DNA of 64,000 nucleotides, from assembly GCA_028277985.1 (NCBI GenBank), contig JANQFG010000038.1, positions 1 through 64,000 of the forward strand. Reading direction: 5' to 3'. Of this stretch, positions 30,082-41,047 are shown one piece after another; positions within the stretch are counted from its first letter, which is position 1; each line of letters begins with the position of its first letter. A program made the position numbers and the translations under genes. The DNA is from a bacterium (GTDB lineage: Bacteria > Desulfobacterota > DSWW01). The notes under the pieces were generated by a model. It was not told the origin of the DNA. It searched no databases and worked only from the letters and a program-made list of their open reading frames with translations.

Positions 30082-31215
30082 ATGAGCGAATACCAGACAT
30101 GTAGAAACTGTGTTATGGATACAACCGATTCCAGAATTACCTTTGATGGTGAAGGAATTTGCGATCACTGCAATAACTTCTACAAGAATATCCTGCCAAA
30201 CTGGAATACCGATGATACGGGAAGGATAGAACTTGAAAGAATAGCAGAAAAGATCAGAAAGCAGGGAGTTGGCAAGGACTTCGATTGTATCATGGGGATG
30301 AGCGGAGGAATAGACAGCTCCTACCTGACATATATCGTAAAGGAAGAACTTGGTTTGCGGCCTCTTGTCTTTCATGTGGATGCCGGTTGGAACTCCCAGG
30401 AAGCCGTCAACAACATAGAGAAACTAGTTGATGGGCTAGGTTTGGATCTGTATACGGAAGTAATCGACTGGGAGGAGATGAAAGATCTTCAATTGGCGTT
30501 CTTCAAAGCCGGCGTACCGCACCTCGACACACCTCAGGATCACGCCTTTTTTGCGACTATGTACAATTTTGCAGCCAAATACAAGATCAAATACATTCTA
30601 ACAGGGGCGAACTTTTCTACTGAATGCGTTAAGAATCCAATTGAGTGGCATTACCCTGCCAGTGACCTTGTTCAGCTAAGGGATATTCACAAGAAGTTCG
30701 GTAGTCGTCCGTTAACCAGATTCCCCTTAGCAAATATCCTCAAGTATAAGATCTACTATCGCTATTTCAGGGGGATCACGGTCGTAAAACCATTAAACTA
30801 CGTCCCATATATAAAGCTGCAGGCGATGAAGCTACTGGCAGATCGTTTTGGATGGCAGGAATACCCACAGAAGCATTTTGAATCACGGTTCACTAAATTC
30901 TATGAAGGCTATTGGCAGCCCAAGAAGTTCAACATCGACAAAAGAAAGACCCAATTCTCAAGCTTAATACTAACAGAACAAATGACCCGGGAAGAAGCCC
31001 TGGAGAAGCTTTCAAGGCCAGCATACGACGAAAGCACGATAAAGCAAGAATTTGAGTATGTAGCAACCAAGCTCGGCATTACTGTGGAGGAACTACAGGG
31101 CTATATGGACGCCCCGAATAGAACTTTTAGGGACTACAAATCACAAAGGAGCATATTCAAACTGGGGACGAAAGTGCTGACTGCAACAGGGCTGGAAAAG
31201 CGGGTCATAAGATGA
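30082..31215 (+). CDS. N-acetyl sugar amidotransferase (WbpG/PseA-like)
   Basis: CRNCVMDTTDSRITFDGEGICDHC; PP-loop MGMSGGIDSSYL; followed by overlapping HisH- and HisF-like genes. Confidence 0.9.
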   Translation: MSEYQTCRNCVMDTTDSRITFDGEGICDHCNNFYKNILPNWNTDDTGRIELERIAEKIRKQGVGKDFDCIMGMSGGIDSSYLTYIVKEELGLRPLVFHVDAGWNSQEAVNNIEKLVDGLGLDLYTEVIDWEEMKDLQLAFFKAGVPHLDTPQDHAFFATMYNFAAKYKIKYILTGANFSTECVKNPIEWHYPASDLVQLRDIHKKFGSRPLTRFPLANILKYKIYYRYFRGITVVKPLNYVPYIKLQAMKLLADRFGWQEYPQKHFESRFTKFYEGYWQPKKFNIDKRKTQFSSLILTEQMTREEALEKLSRPAYDESTIKQEFEYVATKLGITVEELQGYMDAPNRTFRDYKSQRSIFKLGTKVLTATGLEKRVIR

Positions 31216-31826
31216 TAGCAATCATCGATTATGGCTTGGGGAATATCCGAGCCTTTGCGAACGTATACAAGAACTTGGATATGCCACATAAGATCGTTTC
31301 AACAAGCGATGATCTTAAGAACTCTACCAAGATAGTATTGCCGGGAGTCGGTGCCTTTGATTACGCTATGGAGTTACTGCAAGGATCTGGATTGCGAGAA
31401 CCTCTTGACGAGCTTGTGCTCCGAGGCAAGATGCCGGTTTTGGGAATCTGTATTGGCATGCAGATTCTTGCTCACTCCAGCGAAGAGGGGCGTTCACCAG
31501 GGCTTGGTTGGATTGATAGTACCGTAGTGAAGATCGATACTTCAAGATTGAATCACAAAACCCATCTTCCTCATATGGGATGGAATAGCATAAGCCCGGC
31601 CAGGAACAATCCCCTGTTTCGGGAAATTGACGAAGGCGCTCGTTTCTATTTTCTCCATTCCTACTATATCAAGTGCAGAAACGAAGAGAACATAGTTGCC
31701 ACCACTGACTATGGAGGAGTGTTTCCGTGTGCCGTGAACTCAGGTGACATCTATGGAGTTCAATTCCATCCGGAGAAGAGCCATCAAAATGGTGTTAGAC
31801 TTCTCAAGAACTTTGGGAATTTATGA
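31212..31826 (+). CDS. hisH: HisH-like glutamine amidotransferase subunit
   Basis: IIDYGLGNIRAF; LGICIGMQIL; GVQFHPEKSHQNGVRLLKNF. Confidence 0.92.
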   Translation: MIAIIDYGLGNIRAFANVYKNLDMPHKIVSTSDDLKNSTKIVLPGVGAFDYAMELLQGSGLREPLDELVLRGKMPVLGICIGMQILAHSSEEGRSPGLGWIDSTVVKIDTSRLNHKTHLPHMGWNSISPARNNPLFREIDEGARFYFLHSYYIKCRNEENIVATTDYGGVFPCAVNSGDIYGVQFHPEKSHQNGVRLLKNFGNL

Positions 31827-32635
31827 GAATGTTACTGCCAAGGATAATCCCCTGTCTATTAGTTCAAAATAAGGGCCTTGTGAAAACGGTGAAATTCAAG
31901 AGCCCGAAGTATGTCGGCGACCCGATAAACGCAGTTAAGATCTTCAATGAAAAGGAGGTTGATGAACTTATCGTGCTCGATATTGATGCTACGGCAGAGC
32001 GAAGAGAACCTGACTATAAGATGATTGAAAATCTAGCCGTCGAGTGCCGTATGCCTCTCTGCTATGGCGGAGGAATTAAGACGGTTGATCAAGCACAAAG
32101 GATATTGGGGCTAGGTGTAGAGAAAATAGCAGTGAGTTCCATCGCAATAGAGGAGCCGGAAATAGTATCTAGAATGGCCGAGCGAGTCGGCAGCCAGAGC
32201 GTGATCGTGGTCATAGATGTGAAGAAACGTCGTTTTCTGGATAGATATGACGCATATACGTTGAATGGCAAGAAGAACACCCACAAATGCCCGATTGAGT
32301 TTGCTCTGAAAATGGAAAGACATAATGCGGGAGAAATAGTCATTAACTCCATCGACAATGATGGAATAATGAAGGGATATGATCATTCCTTGGTTGATAA
32401 GATCCGCCGATCCATCACGTTACCATTGACCGTACTCGGCGGGGCTGGGTCCCTGGAAGACATCCGTGAGCTAATCAATCAACACGGAATCATTGGCGCT
32501 GCTTGTGGCAGTCTGTTTGTTTTCAAAGGCAAATACCGGGCGGTACTCATAAACTATCCAAGCCGATCTGAGAAAGACGTGCTTGCCTTTTCCGATAGGA
32601 GCGACCTTGAGTCTGCCCGAAAACAATTGTCATAG
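31823..32635 (+). CDS. hisF: HisF-like cyclase subunit of the sugar amidination cassette
   Basis: LPRIIPCLLVQNKGLVKTVKFKSPKYVGDPINAVKIFNEKEVDELIVLDID; overlaps the HisH-like ORF. Confidence 0.92.
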   Translation: MRMLLPRIIPCLLVQNKGLVKTVKFKSPKYVGDPINAVKIFNEKEVDELIVLDIDATAERREPDYKMIENLAVECRMPLCYGGGIKTVDQAQRILGLGVEKIAVSSIAIEEPEIVSRMAERVGSQSVIVVIDVKKRRFLDRYDAYTLNGKKNTHKCPIEFALKMERHNAGEIVINSIDNDGIMKGYDHSLVDKIRRSITLPLTVLGGAGSLEDIRELINQHGIIGAACGSLFVFKGKYRAVLINYPSRSEKDVLAFSDRSDLESARKQLS

Positions 32636-32669
32636 GCCTTTTTGAATAAGCCCCATAGGGGTCATCAAT

Positions 32670-33746
32670 ATGCGAAAAGTTGTCCATGTTGTCGGCGCAC
32701 GTCCTAACTATATGAAAGCAACCCCAGTCATTTTGGGTTTGGAGAGACACACACACATCGAACAGATCCTTGTGCACACAGGCCAACACTATGACGAAAA
32801 CATGTCGAAAATCTTCTTCGATCAATTGGGAATGCCCGAACCCGATTTTAACCTTGAAGTAGGTTCCAGCTCACATGCCGTACAGACAGCTGAAGTAATG
32901 ATCCGTTTTGAAGCGGTGGTGGAGGATCTTCAGCCGGATCTGGTGCTTGTCTACGGGGATGTAAATTCTACCCTGGCGGCTGCAGTCGTCGCTGCAAAGC
33001 TGGGGATAAGGGTAGGGCACGTGGAAGCTGGCCTGCGGTCATGGGACCGCTCAATGCCTGAGGAAATCAATCGAGTCCTAACGGACCAAATAAGTGACAT
33101 TCTTTTCACGCCCTCTGATGATGGAGATAGGAATCTCAATAGGGAGGGGATAAGCTCCAAGAAAGTTCACATGGTTGGAAATGTGATGATTGACACGCTG
33201 GTTCGTTTGCTCGAGAAGGCACGCCAACCAGAGATACCAGAATTGCAGGAGAGATTTGCGCTCGTCACATTGCATCGGCCTTCGAATGTGGACGATCTGT
33301 CAGTGTTTCGCAGCATAATCAATATGCTCAATGAAATCAGCGGATCTCTTCAAATCATCTTCCCGATTCATCCTCGGACAAGGAAGATGATTACCGAAGG
33401 TAATATCAGTGTTCAACAGAACAAGGGATTCATCATAAGGGATCCCTTGGGGTATCTTGAGTTCCTATGGCTTCAGGAACATGCGACAGTGGTTCTGACG
33501 GATTCTGGGGGCATCCAGGAAGAGACTACATTCTTACAAGTGCCTTGTTTGACTCTAAGGGACAGTACCGAGCGCCCAATCACCGAAAGTCTTGGTACGA
33601 ATATTGTGGTGGGCAATGATATGGCTCTCGCCAAAGAGGAGGTTCTCAGAATTCTGAACGGCAATGGAAAAGTAGGGAGTATTCCTCCACTGTGGGATGG
33701 GAAGACAGGAGAACGTATAGCTGGAATCTTGGCTGAGGAGTCCTAG
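32670..33746 (+). CDS. wecB: UDP-N-acetylglucosamine 2-epimerase (non-hydrolysing, WecB/WbpI-like)
   Basis: GARPNYMKATPVI; HTGQHYDENMS; GHVEAGLRSWDRSMPEEINR; LTDSGGIQEE. Confidence 0.93.
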   Translation: MRKVVHVVGARPNYMKATPVILGLERHTHIEQILVHTGQHYDENMSKIFFDQLGMPEPDFNLEVGSSSHAVQTAEVMIRFEAVVEDLQPDLVLVYGDVNSTLAAAVVAAKLGIRVGHVEAGLRSWDRSMPEEINRVLTDQISDILFTPSDDGDRNLNREGISSKKVHMVGNVMIDTLVRLLEKARQPEIPELQERFALVTLHRPSNVDDLSVFRSIINMLNEISGSLQIIFPIHPRTRKMITEGNISVQQNKGFIIRDPLGYLEFLWLQEHATVVLTDSGGIQEETTFLQVPCLTLRDSTERPITESLGTNIVVGNDMALAKEEVLRILNGNGKVGSIPPLWDGKTGERIAGILAEES

Positions 33747-33835
33747 AAAGAAGTACGTTTTCCCGGTCAGATATTACCGTTTCTTTCGCCTATATGGAGA
33801 CCCCAAGAATCGATGTCCAGGGGCTAGAGGGTTGT

Positions 33836-36001
33836 ATGAAACAGATTTTACAGAACTTGAAGAGCGGTGAAATGGTCCTGGAAGATGTGCCGGCACCTAA
33901 GGCCAGTCCAGGGCACTTGCTTGTTCAGACTACTCGATCTCTGATTTCCGCCGGGACGGAAAGGATGTTGATTGACTTCGGCCGAGCAGGGTACCTTGAC
34001 AAGGCCCGGCAACAACCGGAGAAGGTGAAGCAAGTCATCAATAAGGTGAGGACCGACGGTATAGGGCCCACGCTGGAAACAGTCGCGGCAAAGCTTGATC
34101 AGGCCATACCTCTGGGATATAGCAATGTTGGCCGCGTACTAGAAGTTGGTGAGGGGGTCAAAGGGTTTGCCCCAGGAGATCGAGTAGTATCCAATGGGCG
34201 GCATGCTGAGGTGGTGTGTGTTCCAGTGAATCTAACGGCCCGAATTCCGGAGGGTGTGGATGACGAAACCGCTACATTCACAGTCATTTCATCGATAGCT
34301 CTGAATGGAGTGCGTCTCTTGGCACCCGCTCTGGGTGAGTCGGTATGCGTCTTTGGTCTTGGGCTAATTGGCCTCGTAGCCTGTCAGTTGTTGATGAGTA
34401 GTGGAGTCAGGGTTGTCGGTTTCGATTATGAGAAGAGCCGAGTAGATTTAGCTACTGAATTCGGTGCGCATGCTCTGAAGGTTTCGGATCAGATGGATCC
34501 GGTTCAAGCGGCGCTGTCTTTCAGCAAGGGACAGGGAGTGGATGGCGTGCTCGTTACAGCTGCCACGAAAAGCCACGAACTCATACATCAAGCGGCTCAG
34601 ATGTCTCGCAAGCGCGGGCGTATTGTCTTGACCGGGGTTACGGGATTGAATCTGAATCGGGCTGACTTCTATGAAAAGGAGCTTTCCTTTCAAGTATCTT
34701 GTTCTTATGGCCCCGGGCGTTACGACCCTAGTTATGAAGAAAAAGGAAATGACTATCCTATTGGATTTGTACGGTGGACGGAACAGCGCAATTTTGAAGC
34801 GATATTGGATCTTTTGAGACTTGGTCGCTTGAATGTAGCCCCTTTGACCTCGAAAACCTATTCCTTCGACCAAGCAAAAGAAGCATATGACCTGCTTCAT
34901 GACAAAAACTCTATCGGGATCATATTGGAATACCCTGAAGTTGCTCAGGACTCCGGCGACGACGGGAGCTTGGTCAAGAGGGTGGTAGCGATCAAGTCGC
35001 CATCAATCAAGGGAGAAAAGGTAGTCGTCGGTGTGATTGGAGCAGGGAATTTTACACAACTTCGCCTATTGCCGGTTCTAAAGAAGAATTCGGTTCGTCT
35101 AAAATGGATTGCCAGCTCACAGGGTATTACCAGCTCACACGCCGCTCGAAAGTTCGCTTTCGAGAACAACACGACAGACTATGAGGCTATTCTAGATGAT
35201 GATGAGGTGAACTCTGTTTTCATCACTACTCGCCATTCATCGCACGCCTCCTTAGTAATGAAAGCCCTGAAGGCTGGAAAGAATGTGTTTGTTGAAAAGC
35301 CCCTATGCATTACCCCGGACGAATTGCAGCAGGTGTCGTTGGCCTATCAGGCGGCCTGCAAAGATCAAGAAGGAAAACTGCTGCTTATGGTGGGCTTCAA
35401 CAGAAGATTTTCAGCACTATCTTCCGTGATCCGGGGCATGATACAAGACAGACAGAAACCTCTCTCCACCGTTTTCTTGGTCAATGCCGGTGATATTCCC
35501 GCTGACCATTGGGTACAGGACCCCACCGAGGGGGGGGGGCGGATAATCGGTGAAGCCGTTCACTTCATCGACTATCTACATTTCTTAACAGGGGCCCCGA
35601 TCTCTCGTGTGAACGCCATGAAATCGAATCCTGAGGAACCTCGACCGAGAGAGGACAATGCTGCTATCACGTTAGCTTTTGAGGATGGTTCAATTGGGCA
35701 AATCAACTACTTTTCGGACGGGTCCAAGAGCTATCCTAAGGAAAGCATGGATCTCTTTTTCGATGGAAAGATCTTGAGACTAAACAATTTCAAGACGCTA
35801 CACGGGTTTGGGCTTAGATCCTTTAGGAAGAAGGCGCTCTATGGTCAAGACAAAGGTCACGCGAAAGGCTTCATGTCCTTTGTTGAAGCAGTGGAGAATG
35901 GACGTGATGCGCCCATACCATTTGAGAGTCTAATCAATGTCCATCAAGCAGCCTTCGCTACGCTGGAATCTATGCGGCATAACGTGCAAATCTCTATTTG
36001 A
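33836..36001 (+). CDS. Bi-domain oxidoreductase: Zn-dependent dehydrogenase-like plus Gfo/Idh/MocA-like
   Basis: MDR part: LISAGTERMLIDFGRAGYLDKARQQPEKVKQV, VFGLGLIGLVACQLL; Gfo/Idh part: VVGVIGAGNFTQLRLLPVLKK, GKNVFVEKPLCI. Confidence 0.9.
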   Translation: MKQILQNLKSGEMVLEDVPAPKASPGHLLVQTTRSLISAGTERMLIDFGRAGYLDKARQQPEKVKQVINKVRTDGIGPTLETVAAKLDQAIPLGYSNVGRVLEVGEGVKGFAPGDRVVSNGRHAEVVCVPVNLTARIPEGVDDETATFTVISSIALNGVRLLAPALGESVCVFGLGLIGLVACQLLMSSGVRVVGFDYEKSRVDLATEFGAHALKVSDQMDPVQAALSFSKGQGVDGVLVTAATKSHELIHQAAQMSRKRGRIVLTGVTGLNLNRADFYEKELSFQVSCSYGPGRYDPSYEEKGNDYPIGFVRWTEQRNFEAILDLLRLGRLNVAPLTSKTYSFDQAKEAYDLLHDKNSIGIILEYPEVAQDSGDDGSLVKRVVAIKSPSIKGEKVVVGVIGAGNFTQLRLLPVLKKNSVRLKWIASSQGITSSHAARKFAFENNTTDYEAILDDDEVNSVFITTRHSSHASLVMKALKAGKNVFVEKPLCITPDELQQVSLAYQAACKDQEGKLLLMVGFNRRFSALSSVIRGMIQDRQKPLSTVFLVNAGDIPADHWVQDPTEGGGRIIGEAVHFIDYLHFLTGAPISRVNAMKSNPEEPRPREDNAAITLAFEDGSIGQINYFSDGSKSYPKESMDLFFDGKILRLNNFKTLHGFGLRSFRKKALYGQDKGHAKGFMSFVEAVENGRDAPIPFESLINVHQAAFATLESMRHNVQISI

Positions 36002-36019
36002 TAAACATGACTGACTGAC

Positions 36020-36895
36020 ATGAAAGCGGCAAGAGTGTTGAAATGCCCCATTATTATTGTTGGAGCCGGCCGATCGGGAACCACGATGATAAAGGACGCC
36101 CTGTCCTACCATCCTGATATTTGCGCAACCCCATATGAGCTGAACTATCTTTGGAGATACGGAAATAGTCGTCTAAGCCACGACATGCTTGATCCAGAAC
36201 AACATCTTTCCCCAAGGAAAGCGAAGTACATCCGGGGAAAACTTGAAAAAATGTTGATACTGTCTGGGAAACAATACTTGGTTGAGAAAACCGTTGCCAA
36301 TGTATTGCGCCTCTCCTACGTGCACGGCATTTGCCCGGATGGAAAGGTTATCCATATCATTAGAGATGGAAGAGCAGTTACCGCCTCGGCGATGATACGG
36401 TGGAAAGCGAGAGCAACGAGTTCTTACCTGATGTCCAAGGGATTAACAATTCCTCCTTTAGACATCCCTCGGGTGGGCCTCAGTTTCCTCTTGAACCGGA
36501 TAAAGCGGCGTATTCGTAAGCGAGACTATATTCAAAGTTGGGGCCCCCGTTGGCCGGGCTTTGATGAAGATGTTGCTCGACTTCCTTTGATGGAAATCTG
36601 TGCCATGCAATGGAAGAAATCTATTGAGTCGGCCTCTTCCCAGAGACACACTTTACCGAAAGGTCAATATACTGAGATTCGATACGAAGAGTTCGTAACG
36701 GATCCAAGCAGAGGATTTGATCAACTCTCTGAATTCTTGAGTATTGATTTCTCGGCTCCTGCCTTCAAATCTCAGATTGAAGAAGGCATTACTACCTCCA
36801 GCCTGGACAAATGGAAAACATCTTTTTCAGGACAGGACATGAATAGACTATACTCCATAATTGGCCAAACTCTTGGGACGCTAGGATACGAATGA
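36020..36895 (+). CDS. Sulfotransferase family protein
   Basis: IIIVGAGRSGTTMIKDALSYHPDI (5'-PSB PAPS motif); VIHIIRDGRAVTASAM (3'-PB). Confidence 0.85.
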   Translation: MKAARVLKCPIIIVGAGRSGTTMIKDALSYHPDICATPYELNYLWRYGNSRLSHDMLDPEQHLSPRKAKYIRGKLEKMLILSGKQYLVEKTVANVLRLSYVHGICPDGKVIHIIRDGRAVTASAMIRWKARATSSYLMSKGLTIPPLDIPRVGLSFLLNRIKRRIRKRDYIQSWGPRWPGFDEDVARLPLMEICAMQWKKSIESASSQRHTLPKGQYTEIRYEEFVTDPSRGFDQLSEFLSIDFSAPAFKSQIEEGITTSSLDKWKTSFSGQDMNRLYSIIGQTLGTLGYE

Positions 36896-38172
36896 AAAAG
36901 AAGGGTTTGAACATTTGGATAATCAATCACTACGCTGGCAATCTGAAGTACGGCATGGAATATCGACATTTCTTTCTCGCCAGGCACCTACGTGCTGCCG
37001 GACATTCCCCTAAGATAATATCTTCTTCATTCCATCATCTATTTACCGAACTTCCCGTCGTGAACCAGAAAATGACCTTTGAGACCTTCGAGGAAATACC
37101 CTTTGTATTCATTCGCACACCTAGATATGAGGGAAACGGAATCGGCCGGCTGAAGAACATCCTCATCTTTTCGCTAAGGGTTAACAGGGAATACAAGAAC
37201 CTTGAGAAAGAGTTTGGAAGACCGGACGTACTATTGGGCTCATCTCCTCACCCCTTCGTCTATTCAAATCTTTCGAAGTTAAGGAGAGTATACGGCATCC
37301 CGGCTCTATACGAAGTAAGAGACCTGTGGCCGCAGATGCTGATAGAATTGGGTTCCATTTCGAAGTTCCATCCACTAAGTCTCTTGTTCTATTGGATCGA
37401 GCGCCGAGCGTTGCTGAGTTCTGATGGTGTTATTTCTCTTTGGCATTCTGCGGATGAATATATGCTTCGTCACGGGTTGACGAAGGAGCGTTATCACTAT
37501 TTGCCCAACGGCATAGAGCTAGACGCCGAAGGAGGTGACCAGGAAATCGATAGCTCTCATCCGTTAATGAAAAAGGTTGAGGAGAGAAAATCCAAAGGCA
37601 AGTTCCTGGTAGGCTATGGTGGTAGCCATGGGTATGCAAATCCATTGTCCGTCATGATCGAGGCATGCAAGCTATTGAAGAAGAGGAACATTCATGATGT
37701 TGAATTCTTCTTGGTCGGGGACGGCCCAGATAAAGACCGTGTTGTCAGCCAGGCGAAAGCGTTGAAGTTAGAGAACATTCACTTCCATGGCTATGTTGCT
37801 AAACCTGTTATCATGGCTTTCTACAAAATGCTGGATGTGGCATTCATGGGGTTAAGGGATCTGCCCTTGTTCAAGTATGGCCCTACCCCTAACAAGCTCA
37901 TGGACTACTTGGCAGCCGGCAAGCCGATTATCTATGCCATCAATTCCAGCTTCGATCCCGTTCAGGAGGTCGGTGCCGGCGTGAGTATTCCTTCAGATGA
38001 CCCTGAGCAGTTGGTTGAAGCAATTATAAGAATCAAAGCGCTGTCCGGCTCAGAAAGAGAAAGGATGGGACGGGCTGGCCGGCGATATGCTGAACAGGAA
38101 CTCAACTTCAAGACAATCGCAGGCAAGCTAGCAGACGTGGCTCAGAGATGTATTGAACAAAGGACTAGCTGA
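36892..38172 (+). CDS. Glycosyltransferase family 4 (WbuB-like)
   Basis: YEVRDLWPQMLIELG; YGGSHGYANPLSVMIEACKLL; GPTPNKLMDYLAAGKPIIYAI. Confidence 0.88.
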   Translation: MKKKGLNIWIINHYAGNLKYGMEYRHFFLARHLRAAGHSPKIISSSFHHLFTELPVVNQKMTFETFEEIPFVFIRTPRYEGNGIGRLKNILIFSLRVNREYKNLEKEFGRPDVLLGSSPHPFVYSNLSKLRRVYGIPALYEVRDLWPQMLIELGSISKFHPLSLLFYWIERRALLSSDGVISLWHSADEYMLRHGLTKERYHYLPNGIELDAEGGDQEIDSSHPLMKKVEERKSKGKFLVGYGGSHGYANPLSVMIEACKLLKKRNIHDVEFFLVGDGPDKDRVVSQAKALKLENIHFHGYVAKPVIMAFYKMLDVAFMGLRDLPLFKYGPTPNKLMDYLAAGKPIIYAINSSFDPVQEVGAGVSIPSDDPEQLVEAIIRIKALSGSERERMGRAGRRYAEQELNFKTIAGKLADVAQRCIEQRTS

Positions 38173-38177
38173 ACCTT

Positions 38178-40322
38178 ATGCTTGGCAGAGTTGAGAGTAT
38201 TTGGGAAGAATGCAGAAGAGTAGGCTTAGGGCCTTTCAGTTATCGAGTGGCGCGTGAGATCTCCCAGCGTAGCGGGCTCTCCTGTTTGATGAGACCGATT
38301 AAGGAATTCCGAGACGACTACTTCCTAAGGAAATGTAGGTCAGGTACACCTGATGACCCCGATGAGTTTCTGTCTTGGTGGAAAGAGCAGAAGAATCTGT
38401 TCTTCATTGATACTCTCGACAACTATCCCAACCACCTCAACAGGTGGCTTGAAGAAGGCGGCCGCGGCACCCTATATAACACTGCACGGGAGGCGTGTTC
38501 CGGCCGGATACTGGCTTTTCGTGGCTGGGTAGCTGACTATGGTAGCCCTGTAGATTGGAACAAGAACCCTGCGAAAGGGAATAGTTGGCCAAGTGACCTT
38601 CACTCCTTGCGGCTATTGAGCCGAAGTAGAAAAGAAGAACATGGCGATATCAAACTGACCTGGGAAATGGGTCGATTCCTGCATATACCTGATATCGTAC
38701 GAGCCTTCTTCCTCTCTGGGGATGAAGAATTGATCCAGCAGCTTTTTGATCAGATATCTTCGTTTGAAACCTTGAATCCGTTGCATCGCGGGCCTCATTG
38801 GATTAGCGAACAAGAAGTGGCTATACGGACCTGTATGTTCGTTTTGGTATTGTCTGTGCTTAGAAATAGCCAGACCCTTACAGGATCAAAGACTCAATTG
38901 CTATTTCGTCAAATAGCCGCAGGCGCCGAATACTGTTACAAGGAAATCGAGTACTCAAGGCAGTGCATCCGAAATAATCATCTTATTGGAGGCGCCTTGG
39001 GTATGTACCTTCCAGGATGTATATTGCCCTGGCACAAATACGCAGTCCGTTGGCGAAAGAAAGGAAAGAGGTTATTGCTTGAAGCGTTGAGGACGCAGTG
39101 GCATTCCGATGGCGGATACACACAGCCTTCTCACAATTATCATCGTCTAAGTATCAATTACCTTCTCTGGGTGCTTCGGTTAGCGCAGATACAGAGCGAT
39201 GAAGACCTTGTTGAGGCGATCCTCTCAAGATTTAGGAAATCTTTTGATCTGTTAAATGAAATGGTGGATGATTCTTCCGGACATCTGCCCAACTGGGGTC
39301 CGAATGATGGTGCGCAGTTTTGCCCCTGGACGTCTTGTGAGTACCCTGATTTCAGACCCTTGCTGACATCGATGCGATACGCCTTGAGTAAGAAGCGTCA
39401 GTATCAAGACGGCCCTTGGGACGAACAACTCTTGTGGTTGTGGGGTGAGGAGGCTGTTTCGGCGCCCGTTAGCCCTGCTCCTAAGCAAAGCAAGCGAAAT
39501 TTCAATGTCGCTGGGTTGCACATAATACGCCGAAACAATGACTTCTCTGTCCTGAGATGTGGGCCGATTACATCTCGTTATGGCCAACAAGCGGATCAGC
39601 TTCATGTAGATGTCTGGTGGAGAGGCAGAAACGTCTTGATCGATCCTGGGAGCTACCTCTATGGAGACCCTTCTTTTCACGACTGGTTTCGCTCTACGCA
39701 TGCTCACAATACGTTGACAATCGATAACGAGAGCCAGATGGTCCCATATCGTCAGTTTCTCTTTTTGAAGTGGCCTAATGCAGGCCTACTGAGGATGCCT
39801 GAGCCTCCTCGTAGTATTATCGAATGGTGCTGTGGTTGGCATGATGGATATCGTCGGCTGGAACGCGATATCATTCACATTCGGGTGTTAGCCGCGTTGA
39901 GAAAAGGGGGTTGGTTAGTTGTGGACTGGCTGAAAGCTCTTTCGTCCGGCCGAGGAGAGCAGCTCGCCCAACGCTGGCATATGGCGGATGGAGCGTTTTC
40001 GTACAGTAATGATCGTCTAGATCTTGACTTGGATGTCGGGACCTTTTCGATTGTCTGGAGGGCTTCTGATTCAATGGAAGCAAGAATGACCCGGGCCAGC
40101 GACTCTCCTGTTGACGGCTGGACGTCTCGCTACTATGGAAGAAAAGAGCCTTCGCCAACGTTGACTCTTCAAGCGACTCTGCGAAAAGAGTTCTGTTGTG
40201 CAGCTGTTTTCGGGGACGAACGGGATGTAGAGGATGCCGATCTTCAAGTTGAGAATATGAGGGTTATTATTGAAGGGGATACGCTCGTGGCCCCAAACGT
40301 GCAAGATTCTGTGAAGCCGTGA
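38178..40322 (+). CDS. Heparinase II/III-family (alginate lyase-like) protein
   Basis: RNNHLIGGALGMYLPGC; DGGYTQPSHNYHRLSINYLLW; ADQLHVDVWWRGRNVLIDPGSYLYGDPSFHDWFRSTHAHNTLTID. Confidence 0.88.
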   Translation: MLGRVESIWEECRRVGLGPFSYRVAREISQRSGLSCLMRPIKEFRDDYFLRKCRSGTPDDPDEFLSWWKEQKNLFFIDTLDNYPNHLNRWLEEGGRGTLYNTAREACSGRILAFRGWVADYGSPVDWNKNPAKGNSWPSDLHSLRLLSRSRKEEHGDIKLTWEMGRFLHIPDIVRAFFLSGDEELIQQLFDQISSFETLNPLHRGPHWISEQEVAIRTCMFVLVLSVLRNSQTLTGSKTQLLFRQIAAGAEYCYKEIEYSRQCIRNNHLIGGALGMYLPGCILPWHKYAVRWRKKGKRLLLEALRTQWHSDGGYTQPSHNYHRLSINYLLWVLRLAQIQSDEDLVEAILSRFRKSFDLLNEMVDDSSGHLPNWGPNDGAQFCPWTSCEYPDFRPLLTSMRYALSKKRQYQDGPWDEQLLWLWGEEAVSAPVSPAPKQSKRNFNVAGLHIIRRNNDFSVLRCGPITSRYGQQADQLHVDVWWRGRNVLIDPGSYLYGDPSFHDWFRSTHAHNTLTIDNESQMVPYRQFLFLKWPNAGLLRMPEPPRSIIEWCCGWHDGYRRLERDIIHIRVLAALRKGGWLVVDWLKALSSGRGEQLAQRWHMADGAFSYSNDRLDLDLDVGTFSIVWRASDSMEARMTRASDSPVDGWTSRYYGRKEPSPTLTLQATLRKEFCCAAVFGDERDVEDADLQVENMRVIIEGDTLVAPNVQDSVKP

Positions 40323-40388
40323 TTCTGTATTTCTCAATTAGGGTTTTAAGACGACTGCCTATCTGTGAACTAGTATACAAGTATATCG

Positions 40389-41036
40389 ATGCCAAGAACA
40401 CAACGGAATACCCTAGGGCTATCATCAGGCCAGCGTTTGGGAAAACGGCTGTTTGACATCCTCTTATCATTTCTGGGATTAGGCATCTCTGGGCCGATTA
40501 TCATCCTGGCATACTTCTTGGCATCATTGGACACAAGAAGGAGCGGATTCTTTTTTCAGTTACGCGTTGGACTATACGGGCGCCAATTCAAGGTCATCAA
40601 AATTCGCACGATGAAAGAGGTGGCGCACGTAAGCACAAGTGTTACAACAGATAGAGATCCGAGGATTACCAGGTTAGGCAGGTTCTTTAGAAAGACAAAA
40701 ATAGATGAACTCCCTCAGCTTGTGAATGTGTTACTAGGTGACATGAGTTTTGTTGGCCCCAGACCGGATGTGCCTGGTTTCGCTGACAGATTGAAGGGTG
40801 ATGACCGACTGATTCTTTCTGTGCGGCCGGGGATCACAAGTCCGGCAACACTGAAGTTCAGAAACGAAGAGGAGATCCTGGCATCCCAACAGGACCCGGA
40901 GCAATACAATAGGGATGTCCTCTTCCCCGAAAAGACCGTACTGAACAGGGAATATGTTGAGAACTACAGCTTCTGCGGCGACATTAGACTAATCTTCGCT
41001 ACGATCTTCCCGCCGCAACAGGAAAAGAACGAATAG
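40389..41036 (+). CDS. Undecaprenyl-phosphate sugar phosphotransferase (PglC/WcaJ C-terminal type)
   Basis: GKRLFDILLSFLGLGISGPII; FKVIKIRTMKE; GRFFRKTKIDELPQLVNVLLGDMSFVGPRPDVP; SVRPGITSPAT. Confidence 0.92.
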   Translation: MPRTQRNTLGLSSGQRLGKRLFDILLSFLGLGISGPIIILAYFLASLDTRRSGFFFQLRVGLYGRQFKVIKIRTMKEVAHVSTSVTTDRDPRITRLGRFFRKTKIDELPQLVNVLLGDMSFVGPRPDVPGFADRLKGDDRLILSVRPGITSPATLKFRNEEEILASQQDPEQYNRDVLFPEKTVLNREYVENYSFCGDIRLIFATIFPPQQEKNE

Positions 41037-41047
41037 GAGAGCATGAG